A stretch of 64,000 bases of DNA from Demequina aestuarii (GTDB taxonomy: Bacteria > Actinomycetota > Actinomycetes > Actinomycetales > Demequinaceae): assembly GCF_000975095.1 (NCBI RefSeq), contig NZ_BBRD01000001.1:1569467-1633466 (forward strand), given 5' to 3'. Below, in pieces: positions 46,953-55,954 of the stretch; the stretch's first letter is position 1, and every line of letters starts with the position of its first letter. Under the pieces are notes generated by a model. That model ran no database searches. It was not told where the DNA came from and saw only the letters and a list, made by a program, of their open reading frames with translations. Position numbers and translations under genes: made by a program.

Positions 46953-47324
46953 ATGAGCGAGAATCGTGCAGGAACGGGCGCTGACCCGCTGGAGCTGGCG
47001 TCGACCGCGGCCGCCAGGGACATGGCGGACGTCAGCGCGGTCGAACTGATCACCACTGTAGGCGTGCATCTGATGAGCGCGGCCGCTCTCCGATGCGGCC
47101 TCGCCGAGGACGGCGACGAGCACCAGGACCTCGACGAGGCGCGCAAGCTGATCGAAGCGCTGGCCGGCCTCATCACCGCGGCTGCTCCCGACTTGGGCAA
47201 CACCCACGCGCGCGCGTTGCGGGATGGGCTGCGGAGCGTACAGTTGGCTTTCCGGGAGGCGTCGGCCATCCCGGACGCACCCGGCGAGGGCCCGGGTGAG
47301 AAGTACACGGGGGCAGTCACGTAG
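46953..47324 (+). CDS. DUF1844-domain protein
   Basis: 123 residues: after a short N-terminus, DMADVSAVELITTVGVHLMSAAALRCGL, given in parts as AVELITTVGVHLMSAAA, and DLDEARKLIEALAGLITAA match the actinobacterial DUF1844 family that regularly sits next to infC. All-helical, cytoplasmic, function unknown. The start follows a TAGGGT box, so translation is probably leaderless. The next gene begins three bases after its stop. Confidence 0.9.
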   Translation: MSENRAGTGADPLELASTAAARDMADVSAVELITTVGVHLMSAAALRCGLAEDGDEHQDLDEARKLIEALAGLITAAAPDLGNTHARALRDGLRSVQLAFREASAIPDAPGEGPGEKYTGAVT

Positions 47325-47327
47325 GGA

Positions 47328-48281
47328 ATGAGCACCGATACCGATGACTACGGGCACGGGCGTCGCAGGAGCGATCGCGCGGGCGCGGAGCCTGCGGTAG
47401 ACGAGGGCGTCCGCCCCGACGCGAACCCCGCGCATGTCGACGACGCGTCGACTCCCCTGCTGCCTGAGCAGATCCGTACCCGGAGCGACGGCCCGGCCCC
47501 AGCATCGGCCCCCTCGCACACGGGTCGCGGCGATGCTGGTGATGCCGACGACGGCACGCCGGAAGGCGAAGACGAGTCCGATGCCTCTGAGGCGGACGAG
47601 ATCGACGATCCCGCGAGCACGCCCATCCCCCCACCGGTCTCGCCAGCCACGCGCAGCCGCAGCCGCGGCCGCAGACGCGTCGACGGCGGCGTCCGCGAAG
47701 TCGCGATCGCCCAGCGCCGCAGGCGCTCCGACGGGCTTGTCGATCGCGAGCCCGCGCCAGGCCGCACCCCCGGCAGGCGGGGCTGGATCGCCGCCACGAT
47801 CGTGTTCATGCTGCTGTTCGGCGGCGCGGCCGCCCTCGACTGGTACCTATGGAACACCTCCGACGAGTGGGAGGAGCGCGCCGGGGTCCTCACGGACGTC
47901 AACTACGACCTGGGCGCGCGCCTGTCGTCGGAGCAGCAGACCACGCTGCAGCTGACGTCCGAGATCGACCTGCTCACGCAGCAGCTCGCGACGTCCAACC
48001 AGAAGGTGACCGACCTGAGCTCGGAGAAGGCCAGCGCCGTCGACGAGTCTGCGGTCTACCAGCAGGAGATCGATGCGCTCGAGACGAGCGTCTCCAGTGC
48101 GGCCGGGGTGGCGAATGCGCTGCACCGATGCGTCGACGGCCAGCAGGAGCTCGTCACCTACCTGCGAGACGCCGAGAACTATGACCCGGAAGAGCTCGCG
48201 GCCTTCTCCGACAGTGTGCGGGAACTGTGCGCCGAGGCGGAAGGGGCGAACGACCGCCTCCAGGAAGCGCTGAACGAATGA
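47328..48281 (+). CDS. Membrane-anchored coiled-coil protein, module 1
   Basis: 317 residues. Residues 1-150 are disordered, acidic and Arg-rich; one membrane segment (WIAATIVFMLLFGGAAALDW) follows, then an extracytoplasmic coiled coil (DLGARLSSEQQTTLQL, SEIDLLTQQLATSNQKVTDL) and a Cys-flanked end (HRCVDGQQELVTYL to VRELCAEAEG). The stop overlaps the start of the serine-protease lipoprotein gene (ATGA), suggesting a complex in which the coiled coil positions the protease. Unknown family; paralogue at 49090. Confidence 0.72.
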   Translation: MSTDTDDYGHGRRRSDRAGAEPAVDEGVRPDANPAHVDDASTPLLPEQIRTRSDGPAPASAPSHTGRGDAGDADDGTPEGEDESDASEADEIDDPASTPIPPPVSPATRSRSRGRRRVDGGVREVAIAQRRRRSDGLVDREPAPGRTPGRRGWIAATIVFMLLFGGAAALDWYLWNTSDEWEERAGVLTDVNYDLGARLSSEQQTTLQLTSEIDLLTQQLATSNQKVTDLSSEKASAVDESAVYQQEIDALETSVSSAAGVANALHRCVDGQQELVTYLRDAENYDPEELAAFSDSVRELCAEAEGANDRLQEALNE

Positions 48282-49033
48282 CGACCCGACCCCTCACCGC
48301 GGCACGCCGCGCACTGGCCGTTGCGCTCGCATCGGTCCTCGCCCTGAGCGGCTGTGCGACGCTGCCCCACACGCCAGCGGCCATGCCCTCCGACTGGGTG
48401 CCTGCGCCCACCGCGACCCCCGTCACCTCGAGCGTGGGACTGTCCCCCGACGGGTTCTCCGCCGCGCAGCGCATGACCGTACGCGTGCGCAACATCGGGT
48501 GCGGCTTCGTGAAGACCGGCACCGGGTTCGCCCTCGACGCGTTCACACTGGTCACCAACCGCCACGTGATCGACGATTCTCAGGACATCCAGGTCTCGAC
48601 GCACGACGGCCGGTCCATCGACGCCACCGCCGCATCGAGCACCACCGTCGCGGACATCGCGATCATCACCACTCAAGAGCCGCTGGGCGGCGCCTTCGCC
48701 GCCCGCGCCGAGGAGGACCCTGAGGAGGGTGACGTCATCACGGTGGTGGGCTACCCCAACGGCGGCAAGCTCACCACGGTCTCGGGCGTGGTGCTCGGGC
48801 CGGTGAAGGACCCGGTGGGCTCCGCCGTCGACACGGTTCTCGCGACCACCGCCATCGTGGAACCCGGATCCTCAGGCTCGCCGGTGCTGAACGACGATGG
48901 CCAGGTGGTGGGGGTGGTCTACGCCAAGAACCCGGACACGAACCAGAGCTTCATCGTGCCGGTCTCCGTGCTCAACACCCTGCTGGCGCAGCCCGCGCTC
49001 CTGGTACCCGAGCCCGTCGACTGTGATGCGTAG
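48278..49033 (+). CDS. Trypsin-like serine protease lipoprotein, module 1
   Basis: 251 residues. Signal peptide with lipobox LSGC (Cys26), a Pro-rich spacer, then a chymotrypsin-fold protease: His96 in LVTNRHVIDD, Asp126 in VADIAIIT and Ser199 in EPGSSGSPV, with GYPNGG and VVGVVYAKN around. The layout is that of trypsin-2/HtrA-type proteases without a PDZ domain. It is predicted to be tethered outside the membrane beside its coiled-coil partner. Substrate unknown. Confidence 0.85.
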   Translation: MTTRPLTAARRALAVALASVLALSGCATLPHTPAAMPSDWVPAPTATPVTSSVGLSPDGFSAAQRMTVRVRNIGCGFVKTGTGFALDAFTLVTNRHVIDDSQDIQVSTHDGRSIDATAASSTTVADIAIITTQEPLGGAFAARAEEDPEEGDVITVVGYPNGGKLTTVSGVVLGPVKDPVGSAVDTVLATTAIVEPGSSGSPVLNDDGQVVGVVYAKNPDTNQSFIVPVSVLNTLLAQPALLVPEPVDCDA

Positions 49034-49089
49034 CAGCGCTCGCGCTAGTATCACCGCCTAGACCCGGCCCTGTCCGACGAGGAGGCACG

Positions 49090-49647
49090 GTGGAGCATCC
49101 GGACCAGTGGGACTCGCGAGAGATCGAGACCACCGATTCCACGGCAGCACCTGCGGCCTCTTCCGAGCGACCACGCCGCGGCCGTCGGGCTGTGCGAGCG
49201 ATCGGGTGGACCGCCGCCGCGGCCGGAGTCGCGGCGCTGACGGGCCTGAGCGGCTACCTCTGGATCACGCACTCCCAATGGCAGGACCAGAACGACGAGC
49301 TGCGGGCAGAGGCGCTCGAGCTGGGCGACCAGCTCGCGACCGCCACGGCGGAGCTGGAGGCCACCGTGACCGAACTGAGCACCACCCAGTCACATCTGGT
49401 GGTCGCGAAGGAGAAGGTCTCGACGCTGGCGGACCAAGACGCCAACGCGACGGACGACCTGACGTACGCGGAGGACATGGTCGAGCAGTTCCGGATCTGC
49501 GCGGACGAGCGCGCGGAGCTGGTGGGCTACCTCAAGCAGGCATCGCGATACACCGCGTCCAGCCTGCGCGACGCGGAGCGCAGCATCGACGACTTCTGTG
49601 ACGACATCGACAGCGCGTGGACCGAGCACCTGGACGCGCAGGAGTGA
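49090..49647 (+). CDS. Membrane-anchored coiled-coil protein, module 2
   Basis: 185 residues from GTG 49090, preceded by GAGGAGG. Short basic N-terminus, one membrane segment (AIGWTAAAAGVAALTGLSGY), a coiled coil (NDELRAEALELGDQLATATA, KVSTLADQDANATDD) and a Cys-flanked end (FRICADERAELVGYLKQ to IDDFCDDI). The Cys-x6-ELV-x-YL pattern repeats that of module 1, so this is a duplicated, shorter version lacking the long disordered N-terminus. Overlaps the next protease gene as GTGA. Confidence 0.7.
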   Translation: MEHPDQWDSREIETTDSTAAPAASSERPRRGRRAVRAIGWTAAAAGVAALTGLSGYLWITHSQWQDQNDELRAEALELGDQLATATAELEATVTELSTTQSHLVVAKEKVSTLADQDANATDDLTYAEDMVEQFRICADERAELVGYLKQASRYTASSLRDAERSIDDFCDDIDSAWTEHLDAQE

Positions 49648-50372
49648 GCCCACGCCTGGCTGCGGCGGCAGCCGTCGCAGCCCTCACGCTCAGCGCCTGC
49701 GCCTCGCTCCCCACGGCCCCGCCGCCGCTCCCCGACACCTTCGTCGCCGACGTCGCTCTTCCCACTCCCGCGCCCGCGATCCCCGTGGGCGACGACGGCT
49801 TCACGTCCGTCGAGCGTGTCGCGCTGCGCGTGTCCGTCATGACCTGCGACGAGTACGGCAATGGCTCGGCGTGGGTGCTCGACGAGAACACCGCGGTGAC
49901 GAACAGGCACGTGGTCGAAGGTGCGCTCGAGATCGGACTCACCAGCTACGACGGTCGCCACTACACCGGCACGTCGTCGGTCCTGTCCGAGAGCACCGAC
50001 CTCGCACTGGTTCACATCGACGGAACCTTCCCGGAGACCGCCACCATTGCTGCACGCGGCCCGGAGCGCCGTGACGTGCTCCATGTGGTGGGCTACCCCG
50101 AGGGCGGCCGGCTCACCAGCACCGCCGGTGAGTTCACGAACACGACTCCGGAGACCATCGAGACCGGCCAGGACGACGTCTACGAGCTCTACGCGCACAT
50201 CGAGCCGGGGAACTCCGGCTCCCCCGTGGTCGATGAGGTGGGCGAGGTGGTGGGCGTGGCGTACGCCGCCGGCGCCGCGGGATGGTCGTACGCGGTCACA
50301 CTCGACTCGCTGACGCAGTTCCTCGCGACGGAGTCCGCTCAGGTGCCGAACACGGCCGAATGCGAGCGGTAG
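49644..50372 (+). CDS. Trypsin-like serine protease lipoprotein, module 2
   Basis: 242 residues from GTG 49644. Lipobox LSAC (Cys19), then the protease fold with His89 in AVTNRHVVEG, Asp119 in ESTDLALVHI and Ser191 in EPGNSGSPVV. Same order and spacing as module 1, so the two protease/coiled-coil pairs arose by tandem duplication and then diverged. Outer-face tethering is predicted. The frame upstream of the GTG belongs to the previous gene's region and is not used. Confidence 0.83.
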   Translation: MSPRLAAAAAVAALTLSACASLPTAPPPLPDTFVADVALPTPAPAIPVGDDGFTSVERVALRVSVMTCDEYGNGSAWVLDENTAVTNRHVVEGALEIGLTSYDGRHYTGTSSVLSESTDLALVHIDGTFPETATIAARGPERRDVLHVVGYPEGGRLTSTAGEFTNTTPETIETGQDDVYELYAHIEPGNSGSPVVDEVGEVVGVAYAAGAAGWSYAVTLDSLTQFLATESAQVPNTAECER

Positions 50373-50431
50373 CCGACTGACGTCGCCCGCGCGACCGCCG
50401 CGCCTTGGGCATGCACCGAGGCGATCGGTGG

Positions 50432-51166
50432 CTAGGCAGTCGCGAGCCGCAGCTCGAGGCTGTCGACGCGCTGCGCCACCACGTCCGAGTGGGCGAGCTC
50501 CCGCTGGACACGCTGCACCACGTCGTCGACCTCGGGCTGCGTGAGACCTGGCGTGAGCCGCAGCACCACGGCGACCTCGGCCCCGTTGCCTGCCACCACC
50601 TCGACCGTCCGCAGCGCCGCGTCCGTGGACACCGCGCTGGTGACGGCCTCGCGAACCTCGTCGCTCACCTGGCCGTCCACGACGGCGGGCCTCCACGTCA
50701 GCCCTTGGCCCAGGGCCCACACGGCCGGCCGCGGAATCACGACGGTCTCCATGCCGGGGTTGATGACGAGGCTCGCCCAGCTCTCCGCGATGGCCGCCAG
50801 CGCTGCGCGCGGGCCCTCCGCAGGGATGGGACGTGCGCGATCGTTCCACGCCCTGACCGCATCCACGTCCGTGAAGACGGGCAGCGCGGCGCGACCATCG
50901 GGCATCTGGACGGCGACCACGCCCGTGGACGCGACCTCGTCCTTCTCCACGCCGTAGTCCCCCATCACGCGCTGTTCGCCGCTCGCCATCACGGGGATCA
51001 GCACGCGCGCGTACGCCAGCGCGTCCACCACCTCCGTGAGCGGAGTCTTCGCGTGGGAATAGCGGATCAGAGCCTGGGCGAGGCGCGCATCGGCGCTGCC
51101 GTCGTCGTCGGCGAAGACGGACTCCGGGATCTCCTTGAAAGGCTCGGCCCCACCGGTGTCGCTCAT
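50432..51166 (-). CDS. SseB-like N-terminal domain protein
   Basis: 244 residues. FAADDGSADARLAQALIRY-type beginning (here FADDDGSADARLAQAL), RVLIPVMASG, VASTGVVAVQMPDGRAALPVFTD, here given in parts as GVVAVQMPDGRAALPVF, and WASLVINPGMETVVIPR match the SseB-like domain that actinobacteria keep between priA and infC. Function unknown. ATG 51166 lies seven bases after TAGCAT (leaderless). Confidence 0.83.
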   Translation of the reverse strand: MSDTGGAEPFKEIPESVFADDDGSADARLAQALIRYSHAKTPLTEVVDALAYARVLIPVMASGEQRVMGDYGVEKDEVASTGVVAVQMPDGRAALPVFTDVDAVRAWNDRARPIPAEGPRAALAAIAESWASLVINPGMETVVIPRPAVWALGQGLTWRPAVVDGQVSDEVREAVTSAVSTDAALRTVEVVAGNGAEVAVVLRLTPGLTQPEVDDVVQRVQRELAHSDVVAQRVDSLELRLATA

Positions 51167-51209
51167 GGTCACGATGCTACGCGCTGGCCCTGACGCGGCC
51201 CGGGCGGCG

Positions 51210-51947
51210 CTACGGACGGCCGGCGACGTCCAGGGCCTGCGGCAGCGTGAAGTTGCGGTTGTACAGCGCCTTGCCCACGATGGCACCCTCGACGCCGCGG
51301 TCCACGATGGCCCTCAGCGCCGCGATGTCCTCGAGAGAGCTGATGCCACCGGAGGCCACCACGGCCGCATCGGTCGCGTCGCACACGTCCATCAGCAGGC
51401 CCGTGTTGGGGCCCGACAGCATGCCGTCCTTCTTGACGTCCGTCACCACATAGCGGCTGCAGCCCTCGCGGTCCAGTCGCGCGAGCACGTCCCACAGATC
51501 GCCGCCGTCACGGGTCCATCCCCGCCCGGACAGCGTGGTACCGCGCACGTCGAGCCCCACGGCCACGCGGTCGCCGTGCTTGGCGATCGCGGCGGCCGTC
51601 CACTCGGGGTTCTCGAGCGCCGCGGTGCCGATGTTCACGCGTGCGCACCCGGTCGCGAGCGCGCGCTCGAGGGACTCGTCGTCGCGAATGCCACCGCTCA
51701 TCTCGACCTTGATGTCGACGGACTTCACCACGCGCTCGAGCAGTTCCGCATTGGAGCCACGGCCGAACGCCGCGTCGAGGTCCACGAGGTGGATCCACTC
51801 GGCGCCACCCTTCACCCAGTCCTGCGCCGCGGACAGCGGGTCGCCGTAGCCGGTCTCGGTGCCTGCCTCGCCCTGGGTGAGGCGGACGGCCTGGCCGTCG
51901 GCGACGTCGACGGCGGGCAGCAGCTCGAGGCGCGGGGAGTCAGTCAT
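51210..51947 (-). CDS. priA: Bifunctional ProFAR isomerase / PRA isomerase
   Basis: 245-residue (beta/alpha)8 barrel. In actinobacteria one enzyme, PriA, serves both histidine (HisA) and tryptophan (TrpF) synthesis. Visible: [15 protein letters not shown] with the catalytic Asp, [36 protein letters not shown], the second Asp in [15 protein letters not shown] and [12 protein letters not shown]. Whether trpF is absent elsewhere cannot be judged. Part of the his backbone. Confidence 0.95.
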   Translation of the reverse strand: MTDSPRLELLPAVDVADGQAVRLTQGEAGTETGYGDPLSAAQDWVKGGAEWIHLVDLDAAFGRGSNAELLERVVKSVDIKVEMSGGIRDDESLERALATGCARVNIGTAALENPEWTAAAIAKHGDRVAVGLDVRGTTLSGRGWTRDGGDLWDVLARLDREGCSRYVVTDVKKDGMLSGPNTGLLMDVCDATDAAVVASGGISSLEDIAALRAIVDRGVEGAIVGKALYNRNFTLPQALDVAGRP

Positions 51948-52055
51948 GATCTCGCTTTCGTGTGGGACAGCCGATGCGCGGGCAAGACCCGGTTGCCCGG
52001 GCGCCTGCGCGCGGGCACCAGGCTACCGGCACCGGGAGCATGACGCGCGCTCGAC

Positions 52056-52075
52056 AGTACATCTGTGGCTGTACT
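52056..52075. promoter_or_regulatory. Operator-like dyad AGTACA-N8-TGTACT upstream of CmtR-like gene
   Basis: Perfect 6-bp arms with an eight-base spacer, ending 12 bases before ATG 52088. It overlaps the likely promoter, so the encoded ArsR/CmtR-type repressor probably binds here and controls itself and the transporter. Confidence 0.7.
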
Positions 52076-52087
52076 AATGTGGCCCGC

Positions 52088-52477
52088 ATGACTTCCGCAC
52101 CGTCGACGACGACCGTGCCCACCAGCCCGTCGGAGCCTCGCGATCACATCGCGTGCGCAGCTCCCGCCCACACCGCCGCCGTGGCGCACGTCGCTCACGC
52201 GCTGTCCGACCCGACGCGCGCCGCGATCCTCCTTGCGCTGCGGCACGGCACCCACTGCCCCGCTGACCTCGCAGCCGAGCTGAGCGTGAGCCGCCAATCG
52301 ATGTCGAACCACCTCACGTGCCTGCGCGGCTGCGGGCTGGTCACCGCCGAGCGTCGTGGACGCCACGCGCACTACTCTCTCGCGCACCCGTCGCTCGCGA
52401 CCGCCCTTGAGGCGATGCTCGCGATGACCGTGACGCTCGATCCCTCCTGCTGCGACTCCGAGGGGTGCACCTGCTGA
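52088..52477 (+). CDS. CmtR-like ArsR-family metal sensor
   Basis: 129 residues. Winged HTH (ALSDPTRAAILLALRHG, SVSRQSMSNHLTCLRGCGLV) with Cys78 and Cys82 in the recognition helix (LTCLRGCG) and a Cys-rich tail (Cys121, 122, 127, 129 in SCCDSEGCTC). In Mycobacterium CmtR the equivalent helix pair plus a tail Cys bind Cd/Pb. So metal-released repression of the adjoining transporter is likely. ATG 52088 follows a dyad operator; stop and next start overlap as TGATG. Confidence 0.88.
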   Translation: MTSAPSTTTVPTSPSEPRDHIACAAPAHTAAVAHVAHALSDPTRAAILLALRHGTHCPADLAAELSVSRQSMSNHLTCLRGCGLVTAERRGRHAHYSLAHPSLATALEAMLAMTVTLDPSCCDSEGCTC

Positions 52478-53151
52478 TGGCCACACCTCTTCTCACCGGC
52501 GCCCGCACGGCCGCCCTGCGCCGGCGCATCCGCATCATCGTGAGTCTCACGATCGCCTACAACGTGGTCGAGGCGGCCGTCGCGCTCATCGCCGGGGCCG
52601 CGGCGTCCTCGAGCGCGCTCGTGGGGTTCGGCCTCGACTCGGTGGTCGAGGTCGCCTCCGCGACCTTCGTGGCGTGGCAGTTCTCCGCACCCGACCCCCG
52701 GCAGCGCGAGCGGATCACCCTGCGGCTCATCGCAGGCGCCTTCTTCGCTCTCGCGCTCGTCGTGACGGCCGATGCGTCACGAGCCTTGATCTCAGGGGAC
52801 GCCCCGGGGCATTCGAGCGTGGGGATCATCCTGGCAGCGCTGTCGCTCGCCATCATGCCCACCCTCGCGTGGTTCGAACGCCGCACAGGCCACGAGCTCG
52901 GATCCGCCACCGCCGTCGCCGACGCGCGCCAGCTCATCATCTGCTCGTACCTCTCGGCCGCGCTGCTGGTGGGCCTCGCGCTCAATGCACTGCTCGGCTG
53001 GTGGTGGGCGGATCCCCTCGCGGCGCTCGTGATCGCCGGCTTCGCGGTGCGCGAGGGGCTCGAAGCGTGGCGGGGCGACGGGTGCGCGACGACCTCGGGC
53101 GCACTGCTCCACGGTCAGGAGTCCTGCGACTGCCAGGACGGCTGCGGGTAG
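52477..53151 (+). CDS. Cation transporter (CDF-like) controlled by the CmtR-like regulator
   Basis: 224 residues from ATG 52477. About six hydrophobic segments, with the family markers ALVGFGLDSVVEVASA (given in full at 16 residues) in TM2, TAVADARQLIICSYLSA in TM5 and GWWWADPLAALVIAG in TM6. The C-terminus ends in Cys (ESCDCQDGCG) that could bind soft metals. Its 3' end overlaps the converging FGE-like gene by 37 bp. Expected to expel heavy metal ions. Confidence 0.85.
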   Translation: MATPLLTGARTAALRRRIRIIVSLTIAYNVVEAAVALIAGAAASSSALVGFGLDSVVEVASATFVAWQFSAPDPRQRERITLRLIAGAFFALALVVTADASRALISGDAPGHSSVGIILAALSLAIMPTLAWFERRTGHELGSATAVADARQLIICSYLSAALLVGLALNALLGWWWADPLAALVIAGFAVREGLEAWRGDGCATTSGALLHGQESCDCQDGCG

Positions 53152-53909
53152 GCCTCGTATTGCGCGAGCGCTCGGCGCGCCAACTCCCGCAATGGCGTCC
53201 ACCCCAGCGGCAGTGCGCCACGGATGTCCGCCCGCTCGTGGTCAGCTTGCGGTGACCATCCCTGGAATACCCCGTCTATGCCCGACACCCCACCTCGTGC
53301 GACTCGAAAGCCCACGTCCTCGATCCGCGCATCGGGCGCGCTGGCTCGGCGCACCCCCACGCGGCAGGCCCACTCCTTGTCGGACCATCCGCCGCCCTTG
53401 AGGGTGCGGTAGTCCGCGTAGCGCGCCGGGTCGGCGTAGTCCCAGCACCACTCCCAGACGTTGCCCAGAGTGTCGAACAGTCCCCATGCATTGGGTTCCT
53501 TCAAGGCCGCTGGCTGGGGGCCGTCGACGTCATCCCTCGCGGTCCACGCGATGTCTGCGAGGCTCCCATAGGTGGGACCATCTGAGGCTGCCCGGCAGGC
53601 GTACTCCCACTCCGCGACCGTCGGCAGCCGGTAGCCATCCGCTGCGGGATCCCACTCCACCAACGAGCCTCGCCACGAGTACGCGCGAACGAGCCCTTCC
53701 GCGTCGGAGGCGGCGTTGCACCACTCGACGGCCTCGAACCACGTCACGTCCGCCGCCGGCAGCGCAGAGTGGTCCTCTCTCTTTGCCAGTGCGCGCCGCG
53801 AGACCGGGACAGCGGAGATCTCGAAGGACTCGAGCACGACCATGCGCTCACGATCGCGCCGCGCGTCGCGAAGACTCACGTCACCGGGCGGAATGGTCAC
53901 CATCGTCAC
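53115..53909 (-). CDS. FGE/SUMF1-like domain protein
   Basis: 264 residues from a GTG six bases after TACGGT (53921-53916), i.e. leaderless. The formylglycine-generating-enzyme-type fold is shown by VTWFEAVEWCNAAS, YRLPTVAEWEYACRA, LFDTLGNVWEWCWD and FRVARGG. The Cys pair needed for copper-dependent sulfatase activation is not visible (only scattered Cys), so it is probably a fold relative and not a true formylglycine-generating enzyme. No sulfatase gene is near. It interrupts the his gene order. Confidence 0.82.
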   Translation of the reverse strand: MTMVTIPPGDVSLRDARRDRERMVVLESFEISAVPVSRRALAKREDHSALPAADVTWFEAVEWCNAASDAEGLVRAYSWRGSLVEWDPAADGYRLPTVAEWEYACRAASDGPTYGSLADIAWTARDDVDGPQPAALKEPNAWGLFDTLGNVWEWCWDYADPARYADYRTLKGGGWSDKEWACRVGVRRASAPDARIEDVGFRVARGGVSGIDGVFQGWSPQADHERADIRGALPLGWTPLRELARRALAQYEAYPQPSWQSQDS

Positions 53910-53939
53910 CGCTCGACCGTACACCGCGACGATGCAGTG

Positions 53940-54599
53940 TCACCGGAGCGACGTCACCCAGTTGCGCAGCAACTGCAGCCCCGCCTCACCCGACTTCTCC
54001 GGGTGGAACTGGGTGGCGCTCAGGGGGCCGTTCTCGACGGCGGCGACGAACCGGTCCGACGCATCGGCCGTGCCCGCCTCGGACCACGTCACCAGCGGAG
54101 CCCGGAAGCGCCCCGTGTCCTCCGTAGTGCCCAGCGGGAACTCACGCGCGCCGTACGAGTGGACGAAGTAGAAGCGTTCGTCCGCGATCCCCTCGAAGAG
54201 CACGGAGTCTGCCGGCACGTCCACCGGCGCCCAGCCCATGTTGGGCACCACCGGCGCCTGCAGCTTCTCGACGGTGCCGGGCCAGTGGTCCAAGCCTTCA
54301 GACGCGACACCGTGCTCGACGCCCTTGGCGAACATCACCTGCATCCCCACGCAGATGCCCAGGACGGGCCGCCCGCCGGACAGCCGGCGCCCGATGATCT
54401 GCTCGCCGCGCACGCCCTTGAGCCCCGTCATGACGGCGTCGAACGCACCCACCCCGGGCACGATCAGCCCGTCCGCGTTCTCCGCGATCGCCCGGTCATC
54501 CGTCAGGACCACGCGGCCTCCCACATGCTCGACGGCACGCACCGCCGAGCGGACGTTGCCGAAGCCGTAGTCGAGGACGCAGACGAGTGGGGAGGTCAC
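53940..54599 (-). CDS. hisH: Imidazole glycerol phosphate synthase glutaminase subunit
   Basis: 219 residues. Class I glutamine amidotransferase that feeds ammonia to HisF. Begins [20 protein letters not shown] with the oxyanion strand, has nucleophile Cys in [12 protein letters not shown], and the catalytic His/Glu pair in [15 protein letters not shown] 54599 follows TAGACT (54611-54606) by six bases, predicting a leaderless transcript, so hisH is not simply the next gene of the hisDCB transcript. Confidence 0.96.
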   Translation of the reverse strand: MTSPLVCVLDYGFGNVRSAVRAVEHVGGRVVLTDDRAIAENADGLIVPGVGAFDAVMTGLKGVRGEQIIGRRLSGGRPVLGICVGMQVMFAKGVEHGVASEGLDHWPGTVEKLQAPVVPNMGWAPVDVPADSVLFEGIADERFYFVHSYGAREFPLGTTEDTGRFRAPLVTWSEAGTADASDRFVAAVENGPLSATQFHPEKSGEAGLQLLRNWVTSLR

Positions 54600-54664
54600 T
54601 GGAGAAGTCTATCGACGGGGAGAAGACGGCCGATGCGCCCGCGGCATGCCGCGTGCACCGTGGG

Positions 54665-55333
54665 TCAGTAGACGAACGGCACGAACTTCTTCACGCGCGC
54701 GGAGTAGTCGCGGAACTGCTCGCCGTAGTGGTCCGCGAGATGCTGATCGAGGCGGGGGATGTGATAGCCCACGAACATCGCCGTCATCACCGCGGGGAAG
54801 ATCGCCGCCCACCACGTGCCGGCGATCATCGCGAACCCCGTGAAGAGCAGGGAGTCACCGAAGAAGTTGATGTGCATCGAGTACCCGAACAGGCCCTTGT
54901 CGTAGATGCGCCCCTGATGAGCGGGATCGCGCTTCCACACGAGGCGCATCGCCTCGGACGCCGTGTTGAGGTACGAGCCCACCGCGTACAGCACCGCACC
55001 CGCCACGGCCACCCAGCCGAGGGGACCGGCGACGTTCCCGCCGAGCATCACGAGCCCCACCTGCAGCATCGCGACCCACGGCCCCACGAACAGGGCCTCC
55101 TCCCACGGGAAGGGGCGCTTGAGCAGGACGAACTGCGTGATCGTGAAACGCACGAGGTAGACGACGGACGCGCCGCCCAGCAGCCAGAGCCGGACGGGCG
55201 TGGCGTCGGGAGCGAAGGCGCTGCCCCACGGCTCGAACGCTCCCGCCAGGAAGGCGAGGCCGAACGCGACGGCGACGGCGTGGAGGGCCAACGCGGTGAG
55301 CTTGGGGGCGCGTGGGTGACGAGCGGTGGTCAT
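54665..55333 (-). CDS. DUF1295-type integral membrane protein
   Basis: 222 residues with about six hydrophobic segments and the C-terminal signature GYSMHINFFGDSLLFTGFA and IPRLDQHLADHYGEQF, typical of the DUF1295 / steroid-reductase-like membrane family (isoprenylcysteine-methyltransferase relatives). AAGGAGAGAC precedes ATG 55333. The TetR gene ends eight bases upstream, so it is the likely target of that repressor. Activity is unknown. Confidence 0.8.
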   Translation of the reverse strand: MTTARHPRAPKLTALALHAVAVAFGLAFLAGAFEPWGSAFAPDATPVRLWLLGGASVVYLVRFTITQFVLLKRPFPWEEALFVGPWVAMLQVGLVMLGGNVAGPLGWVAVAGAVLYAVGSYLNTASEAMRLVWKRDPAHQGRIYDKGLFGYSMHINFFGDSLLFTGFAMIAGTWWAAIFPAVMTAMFVGYHIPRLDQHLADHYGEQFRDYSARVKKFVPFVY

Positions 55334-55341
55334 GTCTCTCC

Positions 55342-55947
55342 TTAGGGTGTACGGCCGTAGCCGCGAGCGATGAGGTGCGCGACTTCGCGCGCCCACACGT
55401 CAGTGCCGGGTCGGGTGAGCGGCGTGGTTCCCATGACGTGGCCAATGGGCCGGTGCAAGGTCAGCGCCGCCAGGTCGAGCGCGGCGATCACCGCAGCCCG
55501 CACGGCCGGGTCGGGACCGCGGTCCACGAGACCCGCCTCGGCCACCGCCTCGAACGCCCGCCGGCTCGCATCCATGATCTGCGCAAGAAGCCGCTGCGCG
55601 CCGTCCGACGCGTCTCCCACGCACCAGGACAGATACCCCGGGATGGGCGAGCCGGGGGGCAGATGGGCCTCCATCGCCACCGCGAGGGCGCTCGCCTGGT
55701 TGCCGTCGACCCCGAGCTCGGGGTTGCTCTCGATCTCGGCGAGCAGGCGGTCGATGGTCGCCGCGACCTCCGCGTCGACGGCCTCCCTCAGGCCCTGCTT
55801 GGACCCGAAGTGGCGGATGATGAGTGCAGGTGACACGCCAGCGTGCTCGGCGATGTCCCGCACGCTCGCCGTGGGCCCCAGGGGCCCACTGAAGAGCGAC
55901 AGTGCGGCATCGCGGATGCGAGCGGGGGTGTCTGAGGAGGAGGCCAC
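55342..55947 (-). CDS. TetR-family repressor
   Basis: 201 residues from GTG 55947 (TTGAGGA upstream). N-terminal HTH: IRDAALSLFSGPLGPTASVRDI (first part IRDAALSLFSG), AEHAGVSPALIIRHFGSKQGL; the rest is an all-helical ligand/dimer domain (AMEAHLPPGSPIPGYLSWCV). The perfect palindrome at 55955-55974 in its own upstream region is the obvious operator. Together with DUF1295 it forms a self-regulated two-gene insert within the his region. Effector unknown. Confidence 0.9.
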   Translation of the reverse strand: MASSSDTPARIRDAALSLFSGPLGPTASVRDIAEHAGVSPALIIRHFGSKQGLREAVDAEVAATIDRLLAEIESNPELGVDGNQASALAVAMEAHLPPGSPIPGYLSWCVGDASDGAQRLLAQIMDASRRAFEAVAEAGLVDRGPDPAVRAAVIAALDLAALTLHRPIGHVMGTTPLTRPGTDVWAREVAHLIARGYGRTP

Positions 55948-55954
55948 TCCTCAA

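Noticed and set aside
53115-53909. True formylglycine-generating enzyme
   Set aside because: The catalytic Cys pair is not found and no sulfatase gene is near; called a fold relative only.
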